NCBI GenBank assembly: GCA_947177425.1
Contig: CAMWUN010000040.1
Location: forward strand, 1-33,895
Source of the DNA: an uncultured bacterium
Lineage (GTDB): Bacteria; Bacillota; Clostridia; Lachnospirales; Lachnospiraceae
Reading direction: 5' to 3'
DNA: 33,895 bases
Shown here: piece after piece, positions 1 through 8,443 of the stretch
Numbering within the stretch: the first letter of the stretch is position 1
Layout: every line of letters begins with the position of its first letter
Translations under genes and position numbers: made by a program
Notes under the pieces: model-generated
What the model was told of the DNA's origin: nothing
What the model saw: the letters and a program-made list of their open reading frames with translations, nothing else
Databases searched by the model: none

Positions 1-55
1 CGAATCATTTTCTTACGACCAGCGCAGTAAATGCGCAGGTCTGTGTGAACAGTAA
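1..55 (-). repeat. Dispersed hairpin repeat, copy A (may continue beyond window)
   Basis: Read on the minus strand, this 55-base stretch matches 13548-13602 (plus strand) at about 52 of 55 positions by eye, and a more diverged third copy starts at 30519. The core at 17-41 forms a stem-loop: GACC and GCGCA arms around a GTAAA/TTTAC loop, with one mismatch. It touches the window edge, so its full length is unknown. It lies upstream of the promoter of the 46-residue gene. Function unknown. Confidence 0.7.
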
Positions 56-126
56 GATTCTATAACCATGTGCTGACGCTTCTTAACTTAATGCCATGGT
101 TCCCTATGGTATCCAGGCATAACCTG

Positions 127-135
127 TGTTATAAT
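127..135 (+). promoter_or_regulatory. Extended -10 promoter for the 46-aa gene
   Basis: TATAAT at 130-135 is preceded by TGT at 127-129, which makes an extended -10 (TGn) element. No good -35 is visible 16-18 bases upstream, as expected when an extended -10 compensates. The predicted start near 142 leaves a leader of about 40 bases before the ribosome site at 171-177. Confidence 0.55.
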
Positions 136-184
136 ACATACATACCAAAAGCACTTTTCTTTGAAAATAAAGGAGGACAACAAT

Positions 185-325
185 ATGCCGACTCAGGGAG
201 AAATCATTAAGGAATTAGCAGAAAATCTGGAAAGACAATTAATCATTGACGACTTGTCTAAAATACAGTCTATGGATGAGTTGAAAGAATATATTGAAAA
301 ACTTCGGGCAAAGAATGAGAAGTAA
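185..325 (+). CDS. Small acidic helical protein, 46 aa, unknown function
   Basis: An ATG at 185 follows a strong ribosome site (AAGGAGG, 171-177) and opens a 46-codon frame ending in TAA at 323. A clear promoter lies upstream and a perfect hairpin directly downstream, so this looks like a complete monocistronic gene. The product begins MPTQGEIIKELAENL and ends in a lysine/glutamate-rich segment (DELKEYIEKLRAKNEK). It has no cysteines, signal peptide or membrane segment and looks like one or two amphipathic helices. I do not recognise the family. It converges on tyrA. Confidence 0.7.
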   Translation: MPTQGEIIKELAENLERQLIIDDLSKIQSMDELKEYIEKLRAKNEK

Positions 326-330
326 TGTCA

Positions 331-354
331 GAGAGTGCCGCATCCGGCACTCTC
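331..354 (+). terminator. Hairpin terminator after the 46-aa gene
   Basis: A perfect 10-bp stem (GAGAGTGCCG / CGGCACTCTC) with a 4-base loop starts 5 bases after the stop codon. On the plus strand it is followed by a moderately T-rich run (TTTACTGTTT). On the minus strand, after tyrA, the tail is not T-rich, so it is a weaker terminator in that direction. Confidence 0.75.
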
Positions 355-370
355 TTTACTGTTTCATTAT

Positions 371-1465
371 TCAGTGTATGGCATAGCCCTTGGATTGTAA
401 TATTTCACTGGCTTTTTTAATGCTTTCTTCCTGGTAAAATTCTACGGACAATACGCCGTCTGTCTGTTCCCTGTTGTGGACAATCCCAATATTTTTGATG
501 CTAATCTGGTGCAGGGCCAGTATGGTGGCGACAGCTGCAAGGGCGCCCGGTTCGTCGGCAATGTCAATCCGTATGGAAAAGGATTTTTTGATAGGGCCGC
601 TGGAAGCGTCGATAAAGGAATCCCGGTAGTCTCTTGCATCCTCAAAAAACTGGTACAGCTCTCCGCCCCGGGCCTGGTCAATGCTTTCCCTGATCTGTGA
701 CAGCGATTCGATATAGTCATCTAAAAGCCGCGAGATATTACTGCCATTGGTAAGGCATATCTGCTGCCACATAACCGGGGATGAAGAAGCAATTCTTGTA
801 ATATCCTTAAACCCCCCGGCGGCAATCAGCTTCATCAGGCCGTCCTCAGAGTCGGCATGTTTAATCAGATTGACTAAGGAGGAGGCTATCACATGAGGCA
901 GATGGCTTATAGCCGCCGTGATATAGTCATGCTGGTGACAGTCGAGAAGTAACGGAATAGCCCCCAGAGAGGCAATCAATTCACGGAAATCTGCAATAGT
1001 TTTGCCGGGAACCCCTTCACAGGGAGTAAGAATATAGTATGTGTTTTCTAAAAGCAGGGCTTTGGAATTTATGTAGCCTGTCCGCTCGCTTCCGGCCATG
1101 GGATGTCCGCCGATAAACTGGCCGCTAAGCCCGGCTTCCTCAATATGCCTGTGAATATCCGCCTTGACGCTGCCAGCGTCAGTGAGCAGACAGCGGGGAG
1201 CGATATACTTTTTTAATTGTAAAAGGCTGTTGTCGTTCTCGGATACGGGGGCACATAAAAAGATATAATTGCAGTCGGCAAATGCTTCGGAAATGGATGT
1301 CAGCGGAAGGTCAATAATCCCTTCACTAACTGCCAGTTCCAGCGTCTCCTGATTTATGTCATATGCCATCATGCGGCAGGCTGGATGGTGCAGCCGGAAA
1401 GCCCTGGCAATGGAACCGCCAATCAGTCCAAGGCCGATAAAGCCGCAGGTAAAATCATCTTGCAT
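371..1465 (-). CDS. tyrA: Prephenate dehydrogenase with C-terminal ACT domain
   Basis: Converts prephenate to 4-hydroxyphenylpyruvate with NAD(P)+, the committed step of tyrosine synthesis in the cytosol. The N-terminal Rossmann fold shows the dinucleotide loop GLGLIGGS (residues 11-18). The family motif GGHPMAGSERTG and the SHLPH segment follow in the middle. The last 70 or so residues (from FSIRIDIADEPGALAAV) form an ACT domain, which in this family usually binds the amino acid effector and gives feedback control. At 364 aa it is normal for the ACT-bearing type. The ATG follows AGGAGA and lies 12 bases after the aroF stop, so the two genes form one operon. Confidence 0.95.
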   Translation of the reverse strand: MQDDFTCGFIGLGLIGGSIARAFRLHHPACRMMAYDINQETLELAVSEGIIDLPLTSISEAFADCNYIFLCAPVSENDNSLLQLKKYIAPRCLLTDAGSVKADIHRHIEEAGLSGQFIGGHPMAGSERTGYINSKALLLENTYYILTPCEGVPGKTIADFRELIASLGAIPLLLDCHQHDYITAAISHLPHVIASSLVNLIKHADSEDGLMKLIAAGGFKDITRIASSSPVMWQQICLTNGSNISRLLDDYIESLSQIRESIDQARGGELYQFFEDARDYRDSFIDASSGPIKKSFSIRIDIADEPGALAAVATILALHQISIKNIGIVHNREQTDGVLSVEFYQEESIKKASEILQSKGYAIH

Positions 1466-1477
1466 GGGGATCTCCTG

Positions 1478-2497
1478 TTAATCGCGGAAGCTTCTGCCCA
1501 TAATCTGGCAGAAAGGTTTCAGTTCATCAGTCAGCGCGGCAAATTTCCCAAAGGTCAGGGACTGCGGGCCGTCAGAAAGGGCGTGGGCAGGGTCGTTGTG
1601 CACTTCAATCATCAGTCCGTCGGCATTGCAGGCCACCGCAGCTTTGGCCATAGGCGCTACATATTTGTAGGAACCTGTCGAATGGGAAGGATCCACAATA
1701 ATAGGAAGGTGGGTTCTTGACCTTAGTACAGGGACCGCGCTTAAATCCAGTGTATTTCTGGTAGCCGTTTCAAAGGTACGTATGCCCCGTTCACAGAGGA
1801 CTACATTGGGATTGCCCTCGGCAATAATGTATTCAGCGGCATTAAGCCACTCGTCAATGGTAGCGGAAAGCCCCCTCTTTAAAAGAACGGGAAGACCCGA
1901 CTGCCCAGCTTCTTTCAGCAGAATGAAATTCTGCATATTGCGGGCTCCAATCTGAATCATGTCCACATATTTAACAGCGGCTTCAATAGCCTCTAAGCTG
2001 ACTACTTCGCAGATCGTAGAAAGCCCTGTGGCTGCTTTGGCCTCCTGCATGTACCGAAGTCCTTCTTCCTCCAGTCCCTGGAAAGAGTAGGGGGAAGTGC
2101 GGGGTTTGTAAGCGCCGCCCCTTAATATGGTGGCTCCGGCTTTTTTCACTTCCTCTGCAATCAAAAGAAGCTGCTTTTCAGTTTCCACAGCACATGGCCC
2201 GGCCATGATCGTGAGACTGTCAGGGCCGATGCTGGTATTCCCCACCTGCACAGTGGTGGGCTGGGGATGGAATTTTTTGTTGGCAAGCTTATAGCTTTCG
2301 GTTACAGGTACAATACGGTCAACATCCTTGAAAATAACCAGATTTTCTGTGGAAAGTTTGGACTTGTCGCCCACCATGCCGATGATGGTGACTTCCTCGC
2401 CTTTGGAAAGATGGACCTGAAGCCCATTATCCTCAATATATTTGGTAACGGCACGGATACTCTGCTCCGACGCCTGGGGTTTCATTACAATAATCAT
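1478..2497 (-). CDS. aroF: 3-deoxy-7-phosphoheptulonate synthase (DAHP synthase)
   Basis: Condenses PEP with erythrose 4-phosphate, the first step of the shikimate pathway. The first 75 or so residues (MIIVMKPQASEQSIRAV) form the small ferredoxin-like domain found at the N terminus of this single-chain class. The barrel follows, with MAGPCAVE, LRGGAYKPRTSPYSFQG, QIGARNMQN, LLKRG and the C-terminal VDPSHSTGS, all typical substrate or metal-binding stretches. Length 339 aa is normal. The ATG follows AAAGGAG. It is first in the aroF-tyrA operon, with a short leader of roughly 35 bases and no attenuator, so control probably acts at the promoter palindrome. Confidence 0.95.
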   Translation of the reverse strand: MIIVMKPQASEQSIRAVTKYIEDNGLQVHLSKGEEVTIIGMVGDKSKLSTENLVIFKDVDRIVPVTESYKLANKKFHPQPTTVQVGNTSIGPDSLTIMAGPCAVETEKQLLLIAEEVKKAGATILRGGAYKPRTSPYSFQGLEEEGLRYMQEAKAATGLSTICEVVSLEAIEAAVKYVDMIQIGARNMQNFILLKEAGQSGLPVLLKRGLSATIDEWLNAAEYIIAEGNPNVVLCERGIRTFETATRNTLDLSAVPVLRSRTHLPIIVDPSHSTGSYKYVAPMAKAAVACNADGLMIEVHNDPAHALSDGPQSLTFGKFAALTDELKPFCQIMGRSFRD

Positions 2498-2537
2498 TTA
2501 TGTGACTCCTTTCGCATACCCTTGTCTCCGACTCAAA

Positions 2538-2566
2538 AATATATCACTTTAAAGTGTGAAAGTCAA
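2538..2566 (-). promoter_or_regulatory. aroF-tyrA promoter with palindromic operator in the spacer
   Basis: On the minus strand TTGACT (-35, 2561-2566) and TATATT (-10, 2538-2543) are 17 bases apart, close to the vegetative consensus. The spacer contains the perfect 12-base palindrome CACTTTAAAGTG (2545-2556). A dimeric repressor bound there would block polymerase. No regulator gene in the window is an obvious partner. Confidence 0.75.
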
Positions 2567-2593
2567 GTGCCTTTTTCGTAAAATGAAAGTCTA

Positions 2594-3088
2594 TTATAAT
2601 TTTGCAAGCACAACGGCCCTGACCCTGACCACAGCCAGTATCAGAAGGATTCCCACACTGCCCCCTGCCAAATCAATCAGTACATCCCGGAAGGAAGCGC
2701 ATCTTCCTGGAATAAAGTACTGATGGAACTCATCCAGCCCTGCAGACAGAAAAATCTGCCCCAGAACCAAAAGGCATCCCTTCACTCCGGTTCCGTGCCA
2801 CACTGCCACAAGGCTGTAAGACAAAAATCCCATACACAGATATTCCATAAAATGGGCCGCTTTTCTGACAATTCCCTCCAAAGATACATCCCCATAAACA
2901 AAAACCGCAGGACCATATTCTCCTTCCCCTGCAGTAATACGGTGATAGAAGTTAAGAAGCGCGTCTGTCACCCTTCTGCTCAAAGCGGAAGAACTTTCCC
3001 CGTCCTCCCCGGAAAAGCAGAATATCGCAATATACAATGCTATTAAAAGGAGAACCGCCGCTGCCGTATAAATTTTTTTCAGTTTCAA
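2594..3088 (-). CDS. VanZ-like family membrane protein
   Basis: A 164-aa integral membrane protein with four hydrophobic segments: residues 8-26, about 78-98, about 104-118 and the C-terminal 138-160. The family pattern is clear: FMEYLCMGFLSYSL in the second helix and SAGLDEFHQYFIPGRCAS, where the DE-x-HQ-x-F-x-P-R/G-R signature lies before the last helix. VanZ-like proteins are widespread in Firmicutes; one gives low-level teicoplanin resistance in enterococci, but the general function is not established, so no resistance claim is made. The start is TTG at 3086-3088, supported by AAGGAG about 9 bases upstream. It is the third gene after the M18 peptidase and queA, 73 bases downstream of queA. 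Confidence 0.85.
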   Translation of the reverse strand: MKLKKIYTAAAVLLLIALYIAIFCFSGEDGESSSALSRRVTDALLNFYHRITAGEGEYGPAVFVYGDVSLEGIVRKAAHFMEYLCMGFLSYSLVAVWHGTGVKGCLLVLGQIFLSAGLDEFHQYFIPGRCASFRDVLIDLAGGSVGILLILAVVRVRAVVLAKL

Positions 3089-3161
3089 ATTCTGTTTAAC
3101 TCCTTATATGTTCAGACAATCCACCGCTCTGCCAATGTCATTGGGTTTAGAAGCGGCAAAC

Positions 3162-4256
3162 CTACTCGTCTCTTTTGCGAAAACTATCGGTAAAAAAGCA
3201 GGCATCACCAAAGGAGAAAAACCGGTACTTTTCCTCCACGGCTTCCCTGTAAGCATTCAACACATTTTCCCTTCCCGCAAGGGCGCTGACCAGCATTACC
3301 AGTGTGGATTCGGGAAGATGAAAATTCGTAATCAGGCAGTCCAGCACTTTAAAGCGGTATCCTGGATAAATGAAAATATCCGTGTCGCCGCAGCTCGCTT
3401 CCAGCCTCCCCTTTTCATCCGCCGCACTTTCAATGGTACGGCAGCTTGTGGTGCCCACACAGATTACCCTGTGGCCGTTTTTCTTCGTCTCATTGATAAT
3501 TGCGGCTGTCTGGGCTGTAATCTGGTAGGCTTCCGAATGCATGTGATGTTCCAGGATGTAATCCGCCTTTACGGGACGGAAAGTGCCAAGCCCTACGTGA
3601 AGGGTCACATAGGCCAGCTTCACGCCCTTTGCTTCTATCCGTGCCAGCAGTTCCTCCGTAAAATGAAGTCCCGCCGTAGGCGCCGCCGCAGAACCGTCGT
3701 ATTTCGCGTAAACGGTCTGGTAACGGTTCTTATCCTGCAATTTGTGGGTAATATAAGGGGGAAGGGGCATTTCTCCCAGACTGTCCAGAACTTCCTCAAA
3801 AATCCCTTCATAAAAGAAACGGATCAGGCGGTTGCCCTCCTCTGCCACTTCCAGGACTTCGGCCTTTAAAAGGCCGCCGCCAAAGGAAAGCCGGGCGCCA
3901 GGCTTCATCTTTTTCCCCGGCTTTACAAGGGTTTCCCACACATCCCCTAGCCTTCTTTTAAGAAGCAGTACTTCCACGGCGGCCCCTGTGTCCTCTTTGA
4001 CCCCAAGGAGCCTTGCAGGCAGCACTTTGGTATTGTTCAGCACCAGACAGTCACCGGGATACAGATAATCCAGAATATTTTTAAATACCTCATGCTTCCT
4101 TTCCCCTGTGTTCTTGTCCACCATCAGAAGGCGGGAGGCGCTTCTGTCCGTAAGGGGATCCTGGGCAATCAGTTCCCCAGGCAGGTCAAAGGCAAAATCC
4201 GCTGTCCTAAGACCTTCCGCCTGCCCTTCCCCTCTTTTGTAATCCGCCATTTCCAT
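3162..4256 (-). CDS. queA: S-adenosylmethionine:tRNA ribosyltransferase-isomerase
   Basis: Transfers and isomerises the ribosyl part of SAM onto 7-aminomethyl-7-deazaguanine at the tRNA wobble position, giving epoxyqueuosine. Family motifs are present: [20 protein letters not shown] near the N terminus, [54 protein letters not shown] and the C-terminal [16 protein letters not shown]. At 364 aa it is slightly longer than usual because of about 18 extra N-terminal residues; the next ATG is only two codons in and does not change this. The start overlaps the peptidase stop as TAATG, so translation is likely coupled. Confidence 0.95.
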   Translation of the reverse strand: MEMADYKRGEGQAEGLRTADFAFDLPGELIAQDPLTDRSASRLLMVDKNTGERKHEVFKNILDYLYPGDCLVLNNTKVLPARLLGVKEDTGAAVEVLLLKRRLGDVWETLVKPGKKMKPGARLSFGGGLLKAEVLEVAEEGNRLIRFFYEGIFEEVLDSLGEMPLPPYITHKLQDKNRYQTVYAKYDGSAAAPTAGLHFTEELLARIEAKGVKLAYVTLHVGLGTFRPVKADYILEHHMHSEAYQITAQTAAIINETKKNGHRVICVGTTSCRTIESAADEKGRLEASCGDTDIFIYPGYRFKVLDCLITNFHLPESTLVMLVSALAGRENVLNAYREAVEEKYRFFSFGDACFFTDSFRKRDE

Positions 4257-5731
4257 TACATCTCTGCTCCCCTTAAAAAGGCTTCGTAGCCCCGTTTTGT
4301 CTCATACACGTCAGCCTTGCTGGTAGCCTCCCAGGGTGCGTGCATGTTCAGGACAGCTACGCCGCTGTCAATCACATTCATGCCATAAAGGGCAAGGATA
4401 TAGGCGATGGTTCCGCCGCCTCCTAAATCTACCCTTCCCAGTTCCGCAGTCTGGAAGTTGATCTTTTCTTCCTCAAAAATCTTACGGATATGGGCAATGT
4501 ACTCTGCATTGGCATCGTTGGAGCCTGATTTTCCCCGTGCTCCGGTAAATTTGTTGAATACCATGCCGCCTCCTAAATAGGCCACGTTCTTTTTGTCAAA
4601 GCTTCCTGCAAAGGAAGGATCGAAAGCACTGCTCACATCGGAAGAAAGCATACAGGAGGATGCGAGACATCTCCTTACATTCAGTTCCGAATATTCGCCT
4701 GTCAGATTCATCACTTCCGCCACCATGTTTTCAAAAAATTTCGACTGCATGCCGGTAGCTCCTATGCTGCCCACTTCCTCCTTATCCACCAGAAGACAGC
4801 AGGCCGTACGTTTACTTTCTTCCACATCCAGCATTGCTTTCATGGAAGAAAAAGCGCATACTCTGTCATCCTGTCCGTAGGCAAGAATCATACTGCGGTC
4901 AAGGCCCGCTTCCCGGGCCTTTCCGGCAGGAACCACTTCCAGTTCCGCGGAAAGGAAATCCTCTTCTTCCACGTCATAAGTTTTCTTTAATATATCGAGA
5001 ACTCCCTTTTTGACAGCTTCCTTTGCCCGTTCCCTGTTCTTTTTATCTTTCTTATCCTTCTTCTTTCCTTCTGCCTCTTCCTTCTGCTTTCCTTCCTTTT
5101 CAGCGGCTTTTTCTTTTCCAAAGGTAATAGGTTTACTTCCCACGATAATATCCAGGGCTTCCCCTTCAATCACCTTTGAGGCTTTCTTTTCCAACTGCTC
5201 CGCTGCAAGGTGAATCAGAAGGTCGGAAATGAAAAATACAGGGTCGTCTTCATTTTCCCCAATATTGATTTCCACTGTGGTGCCGTCCTTCTTCACCATC
5301 ACCCCATGAAGGGCTAAAGGCAGAGTCACCCACTGATACTTCTTGACGCCGCCATAGTAATGGGTGTCAAGGTATGCAAATCCCCCTTCCTCATAAAGGG
5401 GATTCTGCTTCACATCCAGCCTGGGGGAATCAATATGGGCGCCTAAAATATTCATGCCCTCCGCCATAGGCCGCTCCCCGATACGGAACATCACCACCGA
5501 CTTGTTCATCCAGACGGCATATACCTTATCGCCCTTTTTCAGCCTCTCACCTTTTCTGATAAGATCCTGCAATTCCCGGTAGCCGCTCTTTTCCGCAGCA
5601 TTTACTATATAATCCACACATTCCCGCTCTGTCTTGCCTTCATCCAGAAAGTTTCTGTATTCGTCAGCAAACACATCCACTTCCTTCAACTGCTTTTCAC
5701 TGTAGGTTTCCCATGTGTTTTTCTTTTCCAT
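4256..5731 (-). CDS. M18-family zinc aminopeptidase with a lysine-rich insertion
   Basis: A cytosolic dinuclear-zinc metalloaminopeptidase that trims N-terminal residues from peptides. Likely metal and catalytic residues are visible: H99 and D101 in [14 protein letters not shown]318-E319 in [12 protein letters not shown], and a C-terminal histidine in [16 protein letters not shown]. Residues 204-243 form a highly charged Lys/Glu insertion not needed for the fold as I know it; it falls between the N-terminal half and the [15 protein letters not shown] segment. Length 491 aa is a little above the usual M18 size because of it. The ATG follows GAAAGGAAA. It is first in the peptidase-queA-vanZ run. 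Confidence 0.9.
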   Translation of the reverse strand: MEKKNTWETYSEKQLKEVDVFADEYRNFLDEGKTERECVDYIVNAAEKSGYRELQDLIRKGERLKKGDKVYAVWMNKSVVMFRIGERPMAEGMNILGAHIDSPRLDVKQNPLYEEGGFAYLDTHYYGGVKKYQWVTLPLALHGVMVKKDGTTVEINIGENEDDPVFFISDLLIHLAAEQLEKKASKVIEGEALDIIVGSKPITFGKEKAAEKEGKQKEEAEGKKKDKKDKKNRERAKEAVKKGVLDILKKTYDVEEEDFLSAELEVVPAGKAREAGLDRSMILAYGQDDRVCAFSSMKAMLDVEESKRTACCLLVDKEEVGSIGATGMQSKFFENMVAEVMNLTGEYSELNVRRCLASSCMLSSDVSSAFDPSFAGSFDKKNVAYLGGGMVFNKFTGARGKSGSNDANAEYIAHIRKIFEEEKINFQTAELGRVDLGGGGTIAYILALYGMNVIDSGVAVLNMHAPWEATSKADVYETKRGYEAFLRGAEM

Positions 5732-5793
5732 TTGATTTCCTTTCTATAATACGGGCACCGCCAAAATTTTTCCTCTTTATCGAGGTTTCCTGG

Positions 5794-5862
5794 AGCGTGT
5801 TTGAAAATTGCATTTTACAAGATGTGCGTTCCAATTTGTGGGAATAAAATTTCAAACACGCT
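5794..5862. repeat. Inverted-repeat element between pheT and the peptidase gene
   Basis: Two 13-base arms, AGCGTGTTTGAAA (5794-5806) and TTTCAAACACGCT (5850-5862), are exact reverse complements around 43 bases. The interior has a small TTCC/GGAA hairpin. Pairing can extend three more bases past a one-base bulge. There is no T tract after either arm, so it is not a standard terminator. No second copy is seen in the window. It may be a small MITE-like or REP-like element, or an mRNA structure in the pheT-to-peptidase gap (5732-5884), which otherwise shows nothing. Confidence 0.6.
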
Positions 5863-5884
5863 TCCGGCCATACTTCACGGTTCC

Positions 5885-8305
5885 TTACTGCCTTAATTCA
5901 ATCCCCAGACTTTCAAGGCCGTTTAAGATTTTTTTCATTGCGCCTGTAATGTCATTTTCTTCCAGCGTGCGGTCTTTTGCCCTGAATACGATGGAGTAGG
6001 CTACCGACTTGAATCCGTCCTTAATCTGCTCGCCCTCATAAATATCAAACAACTGATAGGACTCTAAAATCTTTCCGCCTCTCTGCTCAATCATCGCTTC
6101 AATCTGTCCTGCCAGAATATTCCCCGGCACCACCATACTGATATCTCTCGAAACAGCCGGATATTTTGCAATTCCCTCATATTTTCTGTCAAAAGTGGCT
6201 CTTTCCACAATAAGGGGCATATCGAGGACTGCCACATAAACTTTCGTTCCAATATCATAATTCCGGCATACGATTGGATGAACTTCTCCCAAATAGCCCA
6301 CCTTCCGGCCGTCATATACAATGTCCGCCTGACGTCCCGGATGCAGGAAGGTTTTCCCGGATTCCGGGTCATATGTGGTCTTCTTTTTCATGCCAATGGA
6401 CTCAAAAAATTCCTCCACCACGCCTTTCATGGTATAGAAGTCACCGTCACCGTACATCCCCAGCGTAAACTGCATCCTCTCGTCGGGAAGTTCTGTCAGG
6501 GGGAACTGGTCAGGCAGGTAAATATTCCCCAATTCATATAATCTCACATCTTTATTTCTTCTATTATAATTGGTTGCCAGAGAGGCCAGCATTCCATTCA
6601 GGGAAATGGTTCTCATAATAGAGAAATCTTCCCCCAGAGGATTGGCAATCACAATGGCCTTCCTTAAAGGCGAATCTTCCGGAAGAAGGAGTTTGTCAAA
6701 TACTTTTGGACTTTCAAAGGAATAATTCATCCCTTGTGAAAAACCACAGTACTCGGCGATATCCCTTGCTTTCTGTTCAATGCGCAGCTTGTAGGAAAGT
6801 TTCCCCGCAGTGGCTTCCCCATTAGGCAGGGTGGTGGGGATCTTGTCATATCCGAAGAACCTTGCCACTTCCTCCGCAATATCGGCACAGCACAGAAGAT
6901 CCTGTCTGTAGGTGGGCGCAATCAGTTCGCCGGCCTGTTCATCGTATTCTATTTCCAGCATTTTGAAGATATCCAGCATATCTTCCTCTGACACATCTGT
7001 TCCCAGCAGATCATTGATACGTTCCGGTTCAAACTTTATTCTCACCTTTTCCTTCATGGGCTGGCATACATCCACCATGCCCTTTACCACTTCCCCGCAG
7101 CCCAATTCCTGAATCAACTGGCAGGCACGGTTGATGGCATCTTTTGCATTGTGGGGATCAAGCCCTTTTTCAAATTTACCGGAAGCATCCGTGCGCAGTC
7201 CCAGCCTTTTGGCTGACTTGCGGATATTGGGCCCGTTGAAGGTTGCGGCCTCAAACAGAACAGTTTTTACATTGTCTGTAATCTTACTGTTTTCACCTCC
7301 CATAATTCCGGCAATACCGATTTCCTTTTCCCCGTCGCAAATCATCAGAATATCTTTATCCAGCTTCCGCATCTGTTCATCCAGTGTCTGGAACTCATCC
7401 CCGTCCTTGGCCCGTCGCACGATAATCTTATGCCCTGCCACAGTATCCAGATCAAAAGCGTGCATGGGCTGGCCGTACTCCTCCATCACATAATTGGTAA
7501 TGTCAACCAGATTGTTGATGGGGCGGATGCCGCTGGCCCGGAGCCTTTCCTGCATCCAGGCCGGTGAAGGCGCTATCCGAATGTTGGTGCAGACCCTTGC
7601 ACAGTATCTGGTGCACAAGTCAGGATCCTGCACCTCCACGGAAATATAATCATTGACGTCTTCGTCATTTTCCTTCACCTCCACAACCGGAGGCACAAAG
7701 GGTTTACGGAAGGTTGCCGCAGCTTCCCTTGCAATACCCAGGACACTATAACAGTCTACCCTGTTGGAGGTAATCTCATACTCAAATACCGTGTCCCTCA
7801 TGCCCAGAACCTGGACAGCATCCGCTCCCACCTGGACATCGCCGGGGAAAATATAAATGCCCATCTCAGGCGCCTCCGGATACATATTCCTGTCAGAGCC
7901 AAGTTCCTCAATGGAACACATCATTCCCTTTGACTCAACCCCCCGAAGTTTTCCTGCTTTAATACTGATGCCTTCTTCCGGCATAGGCCCGCCGTCGTGG
8001 CCGCCTGCCACTTTGCCGCCGTCAAGCACCACGGGAACCTTATCCCCTTCTTTAACATTGGGCGCCCCTGTGACAATCTGGATCACTTCACTTCCGATGT
8101 TCACCTGACAGACAATCAGCTTATCCGCATCGGGATGCTTTTCTATTTTTTCAATCTGGCCTACCACTATCTTTTCCAGATTCTTATCTAACCGCGCATA
8201 ATTCTCTACCTTTGTTCCGCTAAGGGTCATTGCATCACAATATTCCTGATCGGAGCACGCAAGTCCGGGTACATATGCTTTTATCCATGATAATGCTGTG
8301 TTCAT
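5885..8305 (-). CDS. pheT: Phenylalanine--tRNA ligase beta subunit
   Basis: Large subunit of the (alpha-beta)2 PheRS that charges tRNA-Phe; this subunit binds tRNA and carries editing. Domains in order: tRNA-binding OB-fold (about 40-155, with IEKHPDADKLIVCQV), B3/B4 editing region (about 200-400, with ITNYVMEEYGQPMHAFD), B5 (about 410-475), the catalytic-like core, and the C-terminal anticodon-binding FDX-ACB domain (last 95 or so residues, beginning KYPAVSRDISMVV). Length 806 aa is typical. The ATG follows AAAGGAAGGAAA. It lies 138 bases after pheS in the same orientation; that gap holds only small GC-rich hairpins (around 8341-8357 and 8420-8432). Confidence 0.97.
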   Translation of the reverse strand: MNTALSWIKAYVPGLACSDQEYCDAMTLSGTKVENYARLDKNLEKIVVGQIEKIEKHPDADKLIVCQVNIGSEVIQIVTGAPNVKEGDKVPVVLDGGKVAGGHDGGPMPEEGISIKAGKLRGVESKGMMCSIEELGSDRNMYPEAPEMGIYIFPGDVQVGADAVQVLGMRDTVFEYEITSNRVDCYSVLGIAREAAATFRKPFVPPVVEVKENDEDVNDYISVEVQDPDLCTRYCARVCTNIRIAPSPAWMQERLRASGIRPINNLVDITNYVMEEYGQPMHAFDLDTVAGHKIIVRRAKDGDEFQTLDEQMRKLDKDILMICDGEKEIGIAGIMGGENSKITDNVKTVLFEAATFNGPNIRKSAKRLGLRTDASGKFEKGLDPHNAKDAINRACQLIQELGCGEVVKGMVDVCQPMKEKVRIKFEPERINDLLGTDVSEEDMLDIFKMLEIEYDEQAGELIAPTYRQDLLCCADIAEEVARFFGYDKIPTTLPNGEATAGKLSYKLRIEQKARDIAEYCGFSQGMNYSFESPKVFDKLLLPEDSPLRKAIVIANPLGEDFSIMRTISLNGMLASLATNYNRRNKDVRLYELGNIYLPDQFPLTELPDERMQFTLGMYGDGDFYTMKGVVEEFFESIGMKKKTTYDPESGKTFLHPGRQADIVYDGRKVGYLGEVHPIVCRNYDIGTKVYVAVLDMPLIVERATFDRKYEGIAKYPAVSRDISMVVPGNILAGQIEAMIEQRGGKILESYQLFDIYEGEQIKDGFKSVAYSIVFRAKDRTLEENDITGAMKKILNGLESLGIELRQ

Positions 8306-8443
8306 TTTATTTCCTTCCTTTCCGTTTTTCCTGTTCTGCCGCGGCTTTCGCCGCCAGTTTCACCAAATGCTGCCGCACTTTATAAACCGGCTTACTGACA
8401 CAGGCACTGCCCCATCCGCAGGCCGGCCTATTGGCTCATTATA

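Noticed and set aside
3108-3869. Plus-strand frame of 253 codons inside queA
   Set aside because: Entirely antisense to queA, with Arg/Cys/His-rich composition and no initiation signal.
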